From: Brasilonema sp. CT11
GTDB lineage: Bacteria; Cyanobacteriota; Cyanobacteriia; Cyanobacteriales; Nostocaceae
Length of the DNA stretch: 64,000 nucleotides
Direction of reading: 5' to 3'
Assembly (NCBI RefSeq): GCF_017982655.1
Contig: NZ_JABXYX010000021.1
Span: 36,489-100,488 of the forward strand
The notes beneath the pieces are model-generated. The model saw only the letters and a list, made by a program, of their open reading frames with translations, did not search any database and was not told where the DNA came from. Below, piece by piece: positions 24,872 through 33,523 of the stretch; position 1 is the first letter of the stretch, and every line of letters starts with the position of its first letter. The position numbers were made by a program, and so were the translations under genes.

Positions 24872-25906
24872 ATGAAGATATCAGATGCAGATAAGGCAAA
24901 ACAAATCGTATCTCCCTGGTGGCGCTGGCCTCTTGAAGCTTTTTTCCCGGATAAAAAATTTGATGGACAATTTCAAAATCCAGGTAACGAACAAGTTTTT
25001 GATTTCGACGCAGTGATGGAATCTTTTGATCCAATCACCATAATTACATCTGAGATTACTTATTACCCAGAAAATGATAAGCGTGAACTTTTTGCAGTAT
25101 TTGTTTCTGGGCTGGGACAAAGTGAGTCAGAATCTTCAAAAAGGAGCCGTAGATATGCTGACACTCTTTTAACTGGCATCGCCAATATGAACAACTCCAC
25201 TTTTCTTAAAAAACGTCCAGTTATCGCTTGCATTAACCGACGCCTTGACTGGGCTAATGCAGTTCTTGACTATTTCGGTTTATCTGGTAGTCCAGTCATT
25301 GAAAATTTAGCAACTTTGATAACTTATGCTGTAAACAATTCAATACCTCTCAATTTATCAGGCGATAGTCTTGGAACAATTTTTTTGGCTAGAGCTATTA
25401 AGCTTGCTAAAACAAACTTTATTTGTGGACACGCTAGGGTGTTTGACTTTAAACAACGACGAATTCAAGAACAGATTTGGAAGCAACGCACTAGTCAACT
25501 CATCAATGTTTTCACCTTTGGAAATGGCTATCGAAAATGGGTAGCAGGTCCAAATTACATTATGGTTTTCATTCAAGGCGATCCATTATCAGAGAATTTT
25601 GGAATAACACCCCAAAGAGCTATTAAGCAAAAACGAAAGGATATAAAATTTTTGATATTTCCGCGTTTGTTTCCTCAAGGCAGCTTTGAAGCCCATAACA
25701 TGATGTTTACAATCGAACTTCTTAGCGAAACATTTGAAAAAAATCATATTGAAATTGGTGATTTTGTGGGCTTATATAACAAACTCCATTCCGGCACTCT
25801 AAAAATTGCCACACCTGATGAAGTAAGATGGCCAAGGGACATGAAAGATTACACATGGGATCAAAACAGCCTCAAGTCAATTCCATCTTTATCGCGACAC
25901 GAATAA
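24872..25906 (+). CDS. Unknown protein with a GxSxG nucleophile motif
   Basis: 344 residues from the ATG at 24872, which has AGGA 9 bases upstream. A longer frame from 24734 is made of repeat-derived residues (LLSVPCSLLSVPC) and is rejected as the start. The middle contains LNLSGDSLGTIFLARA, a GDSLG nucleophile elbow of alpha/beta hydrolases, preceded by a predicted beta strand; candidate acid and base residues lie in FIQGDPLSENFG and GSFEAHNMMF. There is no signal peptide. I do not recognise the family; a lipase- or esterase-like cytoplasmic hydrolase is a reasonable reading. It stands alone, flanked on both sides by repeat clusters. Confidence 0.65.
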   Translation: MKISDADKAKQIVSPWWRWPLEAFFPDKKFDGQFQNPGNEQVFDFDAVMESFDPITIITSEITYYPENDKRELFAVFVSGLGQSESESSKRSRRYADTLLTGIANMNNSTFLKKRPVIACINRRLDWANAVLDYFGLSGSPVIENLATLITYAVNNSIPLNLSGDSLGTIFLARAIKLAKTNFICGHARVFDFKQRRIQEQIWKQRTSQLINVFTFGNGYRKWVAGPNYIMVFIQGDPLSENFGITPQRAIKQKRKDIKFLIFPRLFPQGSFEAHNMMFTIELLSETFEKNHIEIGDFVGLYNKLHSGTLKIATPDEVRWPRDMKDYTWDQNSLKSIPSLSRHE

Positions 25907-25925
25907 AAATTTAAGCGTTGCTGAC

Positions 25926-26385
25926 TTGACTGTTTACCCTATGGCTAACGCCACGCCTTACGGCTATCGGGGAAGACCTTCGGTCTCGCTACGCGCTCCG
26001 CCAGAGCCGGCACGAGGGAAAACGCGCTTGTGCTACAACGGGACGCCACATGCTACAAGTCGGGTGTTGCCCGCCCAACGCAGTGGCTCGGGAACCCCAA
26101 CGCCCTATGGCTAACGCCACGCCTTACGGCTATCGGGGAAGACCTCCGGTCTCGCTGCGCGCTCCGCCAGTCGCCTAGATAGGGAAACCCTCATCAAGCG
26201 CTGGATTCACCTCAACGCACTGGCTCCCCTACCAAGAGCGCGCTTACTCACCAGATGCCTCTGTGGGGAAAACGCCACATGCTAAGAAAGCGGGAAGCCG
26301 CCCTCCGGGCGTCTACAAGCCGGGAAACCCTAGTCGAGCAGTGGCTCCCCTCATCAAGCACGCTTACTCACTGTTAACTGATAAC
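25926..26385. repeat. Cluster of GC-rich palindromic repeats
   Basis: The unit CCTATGGCTAACGCCACGCC...TCGGGGAAGACC.CCGGTCTCGCT appears at 25940-26010 and again at 26103-26172, with partial copies to 26385. Pieces are shared with 240-500 and 46690-46870. The stretch has no gene; a 62-residue open frame here is repeat DNA. Confidence 0.8.
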
Positions 26386-26425
26386 TGTTAGGATGGGAAA
26401 CAGGAAATAGATATCTGCGTAATGA

Positions 26426-26593
26426 CTACGGCTCTATTCCTTGATCAATCCAAACATCAATTGCTGTTTTTACTTCTGATTCAGTCACGCTAGACCATTC
26501 TTTTTCGTTAATGATTGTTTGAAATACCGCTCTTTTACCGTGACCAACTTTTTCTATTACGTGTCCGCGATACAAATTTTTAGGCTTAATCAT
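26426..26593 (-). CDS. Small protein of unknown function (55 residues)
   Basis: Reading from ATG at 26593: MIKPKNLYRGHVIEK, then HGKRAVFQTIINEKEW and a helical end (VKTAIDVWIDQGIEP). It is basic at the N-terminus and acidic at the end. The stop of the upstream 92-residue gene is 15 bp before this start on the same strand, so they form an operon. Composition and codon use look like a real cyanobacterial protein. I do not recognise the family. Size and pairing would suit a toxin-antitoxin or a regulator pair, but nothing specific supports this. Confidence 0.6.
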   Translation of the reverse strand: MIKPKNLYRGHVIEKVGHGKRAVFQTIINEKEWSSVTESEVKTAIDVWIDQGIEP

Positions 26594-26608
26594 TTTTATA
26601 TGTGCTCT

Positions 26609-26887
26609 TTAACGGATCTGGGTTTTGGATTTTCGTGCCGACTTGGGCGGTGTTCGGTGTGCCCCAAAGTATTTCTCACTACGATAACGTAGCCACACGC
26701 GCAACACTTGCGGAATCTGTTCTTTTTGTTCCTTGCTTAAGGTATTGTAAAGGGCTAAGGCGCGATCGCGTTCCCCCCTACAAGCAGCATTGTTGTGGGC
26801 ATCCCAATAACTGCGAGCAACCCGAATCCGCCGACAGACTTCTTTTATGAGTTCTTCCCCAGTAAGTGGAACTTCCTGCTTTGCCAT
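26609..26887 (-). CDS. Small helical protein of unknown function (92 residues)
   Basis: MAKQEVPLTGEELIKEVCRR then RVARSYWDAHNNAACRGERD and a basic tail (APPKSARKSKTQIR-like, ending PPKSARKSKTQIR). It is all-helical by appearance with many charged residues; no membrane helix or signal. It leads the two-gene operon with the 55-residue protein. The basic tail could bind nucleic acid. I do not recognise it; function unknown. Confidence 0.65.
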   Translation of the reverse strand: MAKQEVPLTGEELIKEVCRRIRVARSYWDAHNNAACRGERDRALALYNTLSKEQKEQIPQVLRVWLRYRSEKYFGAHRTPPKSARKSKTQIR

Positions 26888-26936
26888 ACAATTATGCTAC
26901 AAATTTCTAATACCATTGTAGCGAGTTAAGACCTAA

Positions 26937-27213
26937 CTCAAGGAAGCATCCCAATTTTGCAAAAACGTGTTTGTCATTGCCAGTGTAACAGAGTGAAGCG
27001 AAGCAATGGCGTTTCTTCTGGGATTGCTTCACTGCGCTTCGCTCCGTTCGCAATGACAATTCATAACCTGGGTTTGATGTAATACCAAGTTGCAATTCCC
27101 CGGTATCACCTGTCATTGCGAGTGAAACGAAGTGGAACGAAGCAATCTCCCCTAAAGCGCTACTACAACAGAACGCAACTTGGTATAACTTACACATTTG
27201 GGATGCTCCCTAA
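26937..27213. repeat. Composite MITE-like element with TTGCTTC palindromes
   Basis: The ends are inverted (AAGCATCCCAA at about 26946, TTGGGATGCT at about 27200). Inside are two palindromic units of the family GAAGCGAAGCAAT ... GATTGCTTCACTGCGCTTCG. The left 30 bp (GCATCCCAATTTTGCAAAAA and following) recur inverted at 35530-35566, and the inner palindromes at 35445-35525 and 63153-63243. Confidence 0.7.
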
Positions 27214-27323
27214 CTCAAACTCGTCAAATCCTGACATCGATTTCAAGATTGTAAATGCGATCGCCCCAAAGCGATATCACTGCTAAACTTCTACATAAAT
27301 CAAAAACGCGATTGGATATCTAG

Positions 27324-28007
27324 ATGACCAAGCAGATTGTGATTACAGGCGTGAGTCGCGGTCTAGGTTTAGCCATGACCGAACAGTTTATTGCACGAGG
27401 ACATACGGTGATTGGGTGTACTCGCTCAACCACAGCCGTGGAACAATTATGCCAGCGCTTTGCTGCTCCTCATGATTTCACCTCTGTCGATGTTGCGGAC
27501 GAATCAACTGTGCAAGCATGGGTCGAGCGAATTCTCGCAACCTATGGCTCGCCCGATTTTTTGATCAACAATGCCGCTTTAGTGAATCATCCAGCACCCT
27601 TGTGGGAAATACCATCGGATGAATTCTCGCAGTTAATTGATGTTAACATCAAAGGCGTTGCTAATGTGATTCGTCACTTCGTGCCAGCGATGATTCAACG
27701 CCAGCAAGGGATTATTGTCAACTTCAGTTCGGGTTGGGGCAGATCGACCTCGCCGGAAGTTGCTCCTTACTGCGCCTCGAAATGGGCAATCGAAGGACTA
27801 ACGCGATCGCTTGCGCAAGAACTACCTGCTGGCATGGCAGCAATTCCCCTCAATCCCGGCATCATTTACACTAAAATGCTAGAAATTTGCTACGGCGAGG
27901 ATGCAGCCCGATTTACACCACTCAATAAGTGGGTGGAAAAAGCGGTGCCATTTTTGCTCTCGTTGAAACCTGAAGATAATGGCAGGCCCTTAACGGTGCC
28001 GAATTAG
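27324..28007 (+). CDS. Classical SDR-family oxidoreductase
   Basis: 227 residues: cofactor motif GVSRGLGLAM (TGxxxGxG variant), NNAALVNHP (NNA motif), catalytic Ser in NFSSGWG and YCASK (YxxxK, about residue 152). The protein is complete through PGIIYTKM. The substrate is unknown. It starts at the ATG at 27324. It is a lone gene; a TAAGGGGGT heptamer repeat follows. Confidence 0.87.
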   Translation: MTKQIVITGVSRGLGLAMTEQFIARGHTVIGCTRSTTAVEQLCQRFAAPHDFTSVDVADESTVQAWVERILATYGSPDFLINNAALVNHPAPLWEIPSDEFSQLIDVNIKGVANVIRHFVPAMIQRQQGIIVNFSSGWGRSTSPEVAPYCASKWAIEGLTRSLAQELPAGMAAIPLNPGIIYTKMLEICYGEDAARFTPLNKWVEKAVPFLLSLKPEDNGRPLTVPN

Positions 28008-28027
28008 AGGATGTCAATGCCGCAACG

Positions 28028-28072
28028 GGTGCGGGTGTAAGGGGGTAGGGGTGTAAGGGTGTAGGGTCGAAG
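28028..28072. repeat. Heptamer short tandem repeat
   Basis: GGGTGTAAGGGGGTAGGGGT and continuation, the same family as at 600 and 24285. Confidence 0.75.
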
Positions 28073-28161
28073 GGAGAATTATCCAGCACGGTAGAAACTA
28101 GTACTTGTTACTAGAATTTACCGGCTTAAATGATGTCCGCAGATTCTAGAATAATATCCTC

Positions 28162-28193
28162 TTGACTCTCCAGTTGACTAGAGATTTTAAGAT
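28162..28193 (+). promoter_or_regulatory. MerR-type promoter of the copZ-ATPase operon
   Basis: -35 TTGACT (28162-28167), a 20-bp spacer starting with the dyad CTCCAGT-TG-ACTAGAG (28168-28183), and -10 TAAGAT (28188-28193). It matches the copM promoter in layout and in 24 of the first 26 positions. The start codon of the chaperone gene is 62 bp downstream of the -10. Confidence 0.75.
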
Positions 28194-28255
28194 GGATTCA
28201 AGACGAAACACGTTGTTTGTAACTACACACCACAAATAATCAATCATTTACCTTT

Positions 28256-28450
28256 ATGACACTACAACTTCAAGTCCCCAACATGGCTTGTTCTGCTTGT
28301 GCAGACACTATCACCAAAGCAGTTCAAGCAATTGATGCCAATGCAACTGTTCAAGCTGATCCCAAAACCAAAATTGTGTCCGTGAAAACTAACGCTTCTC
28401 AAACAGCAATTCAGGAAGCGATTACACAAGCTGGATATACAGTTGCCTGA
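28256..28450 (+). CDS. copZ: Heavy-metal-associated chaperone (CopZ/Atx1-like)
   Basis: 64 residues forming a single HMA domain: [15 protein letters not shown] carries the MxCxxC metal site, and ITQAGYTVA ends the fold. Such proteins pass Cu(I) to P-type ATPases; the ATPase gene starts 45 bp downstream. The operon is preceded by a MerR-type promoter. Confidence 0.9.
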   Translation: MTLQLQVPNMACSACADTITKAVQAIDANATVQADPKTKIVSVKTNASQTAIQEAITQAGYTVA

Positions 28451-28494
28451 TTTTTGATATCTACTACTCTCAAGGGTGCAAAGGAGTTTGTGAA

Positions 28495-30807
28495 ATGGAT
28501 ACCCTCACACTCAAACTACGAGGCATGAGTTGTGCGTCATGCGCCAGAAATGTTGAACAAGCAATTCTTTCTGTTCCTGGAGTGATTGACTCTAATGTCA
28601 ACTTTGGTACAGAACAAGCTAGTGTCAAGTATGATCCGAGAAAAACCAGCTTGGAGAAGATTCAACAAGCTGTAGAGGATGCAGGATACTCAGCTTACTC
28701 ACTCCAAGAACAAGAAATGCTGACAGGAGAATCGGATGCCGAGAAAGCTTCCCGGAGTGCTGAAGAACAGGATCTCACCCGTAAAATTTGGGTAGGAGGT
28801 GTTGTCAGTATCATACTTGTGTTGGGTTCGCTGTCTATGATGACAGGACTCAAGCTACCCTTGATTCCTGCTTGGCTGTCTAATGGGTGGTTTCAATTGG
28901 TGCTGACTGCACCTGTACAATTTTGGTGTGGATATAGGTTCTATGTAAACGCCTGGAAAGCCTTTAAACGCCACACAGCAACAATGGATACGCTGATTGC
29001 ACTGGGTACGAGTGCGGCGTTTTTCTACTCGTTGTTTGCGACTGTTTTCCCTAACTTCTTGATCAACCAAGGCTTAATGCCAGAGGTGTACTACGAAACA
29101 GCGGCGGTTGTGATCACACTCATTCTGCTGGGGCGACTTTTTGAAAATCGCGCTAAGAGTCAGACTAGTGATGCCATTCGTCAACTCATTGGTTTACAAG
29201 CTAGAGATGCCCGTGTTATCCGCAATGGCAAGGAAATTGATGTTCCCATTCAAGAAGTTCAGATTGGTGATGTGATTTTGGTGCGTCCAGGTGACAAAAT
29301 TCCTGTTGACGGAGAAGTGATAGAAGGCGCTTCTACTGTTGATGAATCAATGGTTACCGGCGAAAGTGTCGCAGTGAAAAAGGAGCCACCAGATGAAGTT
29401 ATAGGAGCGACAATTAATAAAACAGGTAGCTTTCAGTTCCGGGCAACAAGAGTAGGAAAAGATACCGTTTTGGCTCAAATTGTCCAACTCGTGCAACAAG
29501 CTCAAGGCTCAAAAGCACCCATTCAAAGATTAGCAGACTCTGTAACGGGATGGTTTGTACCAGTGGTTATTGGTATTGCGATCGCCACCTTCATCATCTG
29601 GTTTAACATCGTCGGCAATTTGACATTTGCCCTGATCACCACAGTTAGTGTGTTGATTATCGCTTGTCCCTGCGCTTTGGGTTTAGCAACCCCCACTTCT
29701 GTGATGGTGGGTACAGGTAAAGGTGCAGAAAACGGTATTTTAATCAAAGGAGCAGAAAGCTTAGAACTAGCACATAAAATTCAGACGATTGTGCTGGATA
29801 AAACTGGAACTCTGACTCAAGGTAAACCCACTGTCATCGACTATGTTACCGTCAACGGTACTAGGGATAGTAATGAGTTAAAACTTCTGCACCTAGCCGC
29901 ATCAGTTGAGAGAAATTCTGAGCATCCTTTAGCTGAAGCAGTTGTGAGATATGCTCAATCACAGCAGGTAGATTTAGGTAACGCGCAGAAATTTGAGGCA
30001 ATTGCAGGAAGTGGCGTCCAAGCTATTGTTTCCAACCACCTTGTCCAAATTGGGACACAACGCTGGATGGAGGAACTGGAAATTAACACTGATACCCTCC
30101 AAGAACACAAAGCTGCGTTGGAAGCTGCTGGCAAAACTGCGATTTGGATTGCTGTAGATGGCGAAATGCAAGGATTGATGGGTATTGCAGATGCCCTAAA
30201 ACATAACAGTGAAGCTGCTGTCAGAGCACTACAGAAGCTCGGTTTAGAAGTAGTGATGTTGACGGGAGATAACCGCAAAACTGCAGAGGCGATCGCCCGT
30301 GAAGTTGGCATTACCCGTGTCTTTGCCGAAGTTCGACCAGACCAAAAAGCACAGGTGATTCAATCTCTTCAAGCAGAGGAGAGAAGAAGACGAGCGCAGG
30401 TGTCTCTTGTGGACAAGAACAGGGAAAATAGAAACTCTATTGTGGCAATGGTGGGTGATGGTATCAATGATGCACCTGCGTTGGCTCAAGCAGATGTGGG
30501 GATAGCGATTGGTACAGGGACAGATGTGGCGATCGCAGCCAGCGATATCACTTTAATTTCTGGAGACTTGCAAGGCATTGTCACCACCATTCAACTCAGC
30601 CGCGCCACGATTCGTAATATACGTCAAAATCTCTTCTTTGCCTTTATTTACAACGTTGCTGGAATTCCTATTGCTGCTGGCATTTTGTTTCCCATCTTTG
30701 GCTGGTTGCTCAACCCAATTATTGCAGGAGGAGCGATGGCTTTTAGTTCCGTGTCTGTCGTGACTAATGCTTTGCGCTTGCGTAATTTCCGTCCCAAAAC
30801 TATTTAA
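28495..30807 (+). CDS. copA: Cu(+)-exporting P1B-type ATPase
   Basis: 770 residues. N-terminal HMA domain with [10 protein letters not shown], eight membrane helices, TGES in the actuator domain, the transport motif CPC, phosphorylated Asp in [10 protein letters not shown] (about residue 436), SEHPLAEA (HP motif), and [16 protein letters not shown]. The Cu(I)-class residues are present: YN in the seventh helix (FAFIYNVAG) and MxxSS in the eighth (MAFSS). It acts in the cytoplasmic (or thylakoid) membrane, with the CopZ-like chaperone as donor. It is distinct from the RND protein named CopA in Synechocystis. Confidence 0.94.
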   Translation: MDTLTLKLRGMSCASCARNVEQAILSVPGVIDSNVNFGTEQASVKYDPRKTSLEKIQQAVEDAGYSAYSLQEQEMLTGESDAEKASRSAEEQDLTRKIWVGGVVSIILVLGSLSMMTGLKLPLIPAWLSNGWFQLVLTAPVQFWCGYRFYVNAWKAFKRHTATMDTLIALGTSAAFFYSLFATVFPNFLINQGLMPEVYYETAAVVITLILLGRLFENRAKSQTSDAIRQLIGLQARDARVIRNGKEIDVPIQEVQIGDVILVRPGDKIPVDGEVIEGASTVDESMVTGESVAVKKEPPDEVIGATINKTGSFQFRATRVGKDTVLAQIVQLVQQAQGSKAPIQRLADSVTGWFVPVVIGIAIATFIIWFNIVGNLTFALITTVSVLIIACPCALGLATPTSVMVGTGKGAENGILIKGAESLELAHKIQTIVLDKTGTLTQGKPTVIDYVTVNGTRDSNELKLLHLAASVERNSEHPLAEAVVRYAQSQQVDLGNAQKFEAIAGSGVQAIVSNHLVQIGTQRWMEELEINTDTLQEHKAALEAAGKTAIWIAVDGEMQGLMGIADALKHNSEAAVRALQKLGLEVVMLTGDNRKTAEAIAREVGITRVFAEVRPDQKAQVIQSLQAEERRRRAQVSLVDKNRENRNSIVAMVGDGINDAPALAQADVGIAIGTGTDVAIAASDITLISGDLQGIVTTIQLSRATIRNIRQNLFFAFIYNVAGIPIAAGILFPIFGWLLNPIIAGGAMAFSSVSVVTNALRLRNFRPKTI

Positions 30808-30897
30808 TCCATAGCAATCCTAAATGATTTGTGAACACTCATGCCTCCAGGGGACTTCCAGAGAATAAATTGTCCCAAAGAATTAGTTACTAGACCG

Positions 30898-30922
30898 AAA
30901 AATGATAATAATTATCATTTTT
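30898..30922. promoter_or_regulatory. Perfect Fur/Zur-type palindrome
   Basis: A 25-bp palindrome containing TGATAAT-A-ATTATCA (30903-30917), the 7-1-7 Fur-box consensus. It lies about 90 bp past the ATPase stop, and the ATPase reads towards it. The frames to the right (30925 and 31013, 64-72 codons) have no clear homology, so the regulated gene may have decayed. Nothing else is seen up to 31327 apart from GC-rich repeat pieces. Confidence 0.6.
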
Positions 30923-31327
30923 AAGTGGGATGTTTGATTTTTTGGAAGTCCCTTTATCCATTCTACCTTTTAGCTCAAACAGGGAAGTTAACAGTTCAGG
31001 ACAAAAACAACTTTGACTGCTCAAAACTTTTCAAACACCCTCTTAGCTCGACAAAATCCAAAACTAAGAACTCGGTTTTCCTTATCCGCCAAAAACCCTG
31101 GCTTTTTGGCAAATACTTTTTCCATGTCACAGATGATCGATGAAGTTAAAAAAGTAAAACTACCGTCCCACAATGGTTTCATCTCAGGCGATAAGCCGGA
31201 GGCTTAACGCGCTCGTCCCCTTGGGACACGCGCAAGGGACGCGTATCGCCAGTCCCCAAAAATGGATTTTGTCGAGCTTAGGCGGCTGGCATATTGGGCG
31301 TACGAAGGTTGTTTAATGTTCGCATAT

Positions 31328-31900
31328 TTAGTCGCGTTTCGGCTCGTAATTAAGAACAACAATCCCGCAGTCAAATGATGTAGATTTTAATAATGTCAGA
31401 TTTTGTTTGCTGTCAAGTTCTTTGAAAATTGTCATTCCGTTACCAATTGCAGTTGGATGTATAAATAAATGAAACTCGTCGATCAATCCTTGTTTGATTA
31501 GAGCCGATACAAAGGTCGCACCGCCATAAGCGATGATGTCTTTACCGTCTTGTTTTTTTAAGTTAGTGATTTCGTCAGCAAGGTTGCCTTTTGCTAAAAC
31601 GGTATTGTCCCATTCTGACAAGTCTCGTGTGTTGGTAAAAACAACTTTGTGTGTGTCTGTAAATTTCTTACCAGCTGTAAATTCTGGATCATCCGGATTT
31701 GCAGCCACACTAGCCCAGTAAGGAATGAACCCTTCGGCAAGTTTTCGTCCAAGGATAATGCAGTCAACAGGTTCAGTTATATCTTTGACATATTGTTTTG
31801 ATTTGTCATCCCAATTCCATACCATAAAGTCCATTTCGCCATTTAGCCCCGCAATATATCCGTCAACGGTCATTTGAACTTGAAGTTTTAATTTTCTCAT
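31328..31900 (-). CDS. RibD C-terminal/DHFR-like reductase
   Basis: 190 residues from the ATG at 31900 (AAGG upstream). LQVQMTVDGYIAG begins the family; CIILGRKLAEGF, then IIAYGGATFVSAL as the nucleotide-binding Gly-Gly. These proteins resemble the reductase domain of RibD and dihydrofolate reductase; substrates of stand-alone forms are mostly unknown. It is the last gene of the ECF-sigma-associated minus-strand operon, after a gap of about 118 bp. Confidence 0.82.
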   Translation of the reverse strand: MRKLKLQVQMTVDGYIAGLNGEMDFMVWNWDDKSKQYVKDITEPVDCIILGRKLAEGFIPYWASVAANPDDPEFTAGKKFTDTHKVVFTNTRDLSEWDNTVLAKGNLADEITNLKKQDGKDIIAYGGATFVSALIKQGLIDEFHLFIHPTAIGNGMTIFKELDSKQNLTLLKSTSFDCGIVVLNYEPKRD

Positions 31901-32018
31901 TGTCGTGTTTTCCTTTGTCAAAAAATTGTCTCAGTTTTACTAAGTTCAGCTTTACCGAAAAGTTTTCCTACGATTCTTTGATTTTTCCCTTGAGAATACA
32001 ATCCGCCGAAATCAGCTT

Positions 32019-32444
32019 CTAATCTGCCTTTCGATCACCTCTGTTTTCACAGTTGACCATCCACGAAATGCCGAATTGATCAACCAACATGCCAAACCGG
32101 AATGCCCAAAAGGTTTGCTCGAACGGCATCTTCACTTTTCCGTTTTCTGCTAAGGCATGAAAGATGCGTTCCGCTTCGGCAGGCTCTTCAACGCTGATCT
32201 GCACGTAGAAGCCTTGGGGTGTTTCAAAATATCCAGGCGGACAGTCAGACCCCATCAAAAGGCAATCATTCAGTTCGAGGCAGATATGCATAATTTTGTC
32301 ATGCCATTCGGTGGGCACATGCTCAGCTGAGGGTGCATCAGAGTGGGTAAGCATCATAACGATTTTACCGCCGAGACACTGCTCATAAAACTTGAACGCT
32401 GCTGAGCAATTGCCGTTGAACATGAGATAAGAATTGATTTTCAT
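32019..32444 (-). CDS. VOC-superfamily protein, PhnB-like
   Basis: 141 residues beginning KINSYLMFNGNCSAAFKFYE with WHDKIMHICLEL and the paired beta-alpha-beta-beta-beta modules of the glyoxalase/bleomycin-resistance fold. The PhnB-like group lacks known substrates; members are often encoded with DGPF proteins and ECF sigma factors, as here. Confidence 0.85.
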   Translation of the reverse strand: MKINSYLMFNGNCSAAFKFYEQCLGGKIVMMLTHSDAPSAEHVPTEWHDKIMHICLELNDCLLMGSDCPPGYFETPQGFYVQISVEEPAEAERIFHALAENGKVKMPFEQTFWAFRFGMLVDQFGISWMVNCENRGDRKAD

Positions 32445-32477
32445 GATTTGCTCCTTGGGTTGGCTCAGTTGCTTGGA

Positions 32478-32921
32478 CTATGGGTTTAACGTGAATGCGG
32501 CTTGAGAGGTCTGTGGATCAAATGGAATCGAGAGGTGCTCGTGTAGGATCTGCCAATTGCCTTGATTTTTCTGGCAGACAGCGGTGACGCGCATCCACGT
32601 CTGCATTGCTGGATGGTCTTCTGTTCCTGTGAAGCGAAATAGCCAATGTGCAACTGCTAAGTTTTCACTGACAGTAATCTTGAGGTCTCGTGTTTCGATC
32701 TCAAAGGAATTTGGGAAGTAAGGCAAACATTCTTCCCAGACTTGACGCCAAGCTACTTTCCCTTGGGTTTGGAACGGAGGTTTGACATCGAAGACGATAA
32801 TCTCAGTGGCATAGCGGGACATGATTTGGTCAACATCTTTAGCGCAGATGGCACGTTGTTGATCGGCGATCAATTGGCGAATCTGAACTTCATTGGATAT
32901 TATTGTGCTTTCGGTTGTCAT
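32478..32921 (-). CDS. SnoaL/NTF2-like protein (YybH type)
   Basis: 147 residues from the ATG at 32921, preceded by GGAGA; a longer frame to 32999 would overlap the upstream gene. An NTF2-like cone fold is indicated by IRQLIADQQRAICAKDVDQI, FDVKPPF and WQILHEHLSIPF. The family includes polyketide cyclases and ketosteroid-isomerase-like proteins; no specific reaction can be assigned. It lies between the DGPF and PhnB-like genes. Confidence 0.82.
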   Translation of the reverse strand: MTTESTIISNEVQIRQLIADQQRAICAKDVDQIMSRYATEIIVFDVKPPFQTQGKVAWRQVWEECLPYFPNSFEIETRDLKITVSENLAVAHWLFRFTGTEDHPAMQTWMRVTAVCQKNQGNWQILHEHLSIPFDPQTSQAAFTLNP

Positions 32922-32976
32922 TGAAGTTTCTCCATTTGGTTTGAGGTTCAATTTGGTTTGAAGTTGAGCGCAAACC

Positions 32977-33333
32977 CTAATTCTCTGGTAAGCCTGCAAC
33001 TTCTATCACAGGGCGGATTTCGACAGTGCCGACCCGTGCTCCTGGAATCTGGGCAGCAATATTGATCGCCTCGTCAAGATCCTGGGCATTGATCAGGAAG
33101 AACCCACCCAATTGTTCGCGTGTTTCTGCAAACGGTCCGTCGGTGACGAGCGGTTTGCCGTTGCGTACTCGGACACTGGTTGCAGTTGCTACAGAGTGGA
33201 GTGGGGCAGTCGCCAGATACTGTCCATTCGAGTTGAGTTGCTGTGCGAGCACAGCGGATTCTAAATAACAGTGCTCTCTCTCGGTTTCGCTCAGGGCATG
33301 TTCTTCCAGGTAAATCAGCAGCACATATTTCAT
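32977..33333 (-). CDS. DGPF/YCII-domain protein
   Basis: 118 residues from the ATG at 33333 (GGAG upstream). MKYVLLIYLEE, the motif TDGPFAE, and the C-terminal GTVEIRPV identify a YCII-related DGPF protein. Such proteins are the usual target and neighbour of ECF42 sigma factors. First gene of the minus-strand operon; two ECF42-like promoters precede it. Confidence 0.88.
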   Translation of the reverse strand: MKYVLLIYLEEHALSETEREHCYLESAVLAQQLNSNGQYLATAPLHSVATATSVRVRNGKPLVTDGPFAETREQLGGFFLINAQDLDEAINIAAQIPGARVGTVEIRPVIEVAGLPEN

Positions 33334-33366
33334 TGGGTTGTCTCCGTGGTTTCCCTTTTTTCGTAA

Positions 33367-33393
33367 GTCGAATAGCAATTGCTCAAATCGACA
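33367..33393 (-). promoter_or_regulatory. ECF42-type promoter, proximal
   Basis: On the minus strand: TGTCGA (33393-33388), 17 bases, CGAC (33370-33367), 33 bp ahead of the DGPF start codon. The known consensus of ECF42 promoters has a TGTCGA -35 with a CGA-like -10, from memory of the published group. Confidence 0.68.
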
Positions 33394-33458
33394 CCTTGTC
33401 AGAAAATTTTTTATCATTAGGTACGTGGTTTACTTCCATTGTTTTCTTTTGTGAGTAA

Positions 33459-33485
33459 GTCGAACGGCGATTTCCCAAATCGACA
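33459..33485 (-). promoter_or_regulatory. ECF42-type promoter, distal duplicate
   Basis: TGTCGA (33485-33480), 17 bases, CGAC (33462-33459): the same arrangement 92 bp upstream of the first, within a 55-60 bp imperfect direct repeat covering both. It is 39 bp from the sigma-factor start on the other strand. Confidence 0.62.
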
Positions 33486-33523
33486 CTTCGCCAAAAAATT
33501 TTTATCGTCAGCTATGGTTCCAC

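Noticed and set aside
26907..27197. 96-codon frame with SLAMT-type repeats
   Set aside because: Translation of the TTGCTTC palindromic repeats; same peptide pieces appear at other repeat copies.
30925..31143. 72-codon frame overlapping the previous one
   Set aside because: Same DNA in another frame with no coding signal.
31013..31207. 64-codon frame downstream of the Fur-type box
   Set aside because: Unrecognised composition, no ribosome site and the end runs into a repeat; kept only as a possibility in the Fur-box finding.
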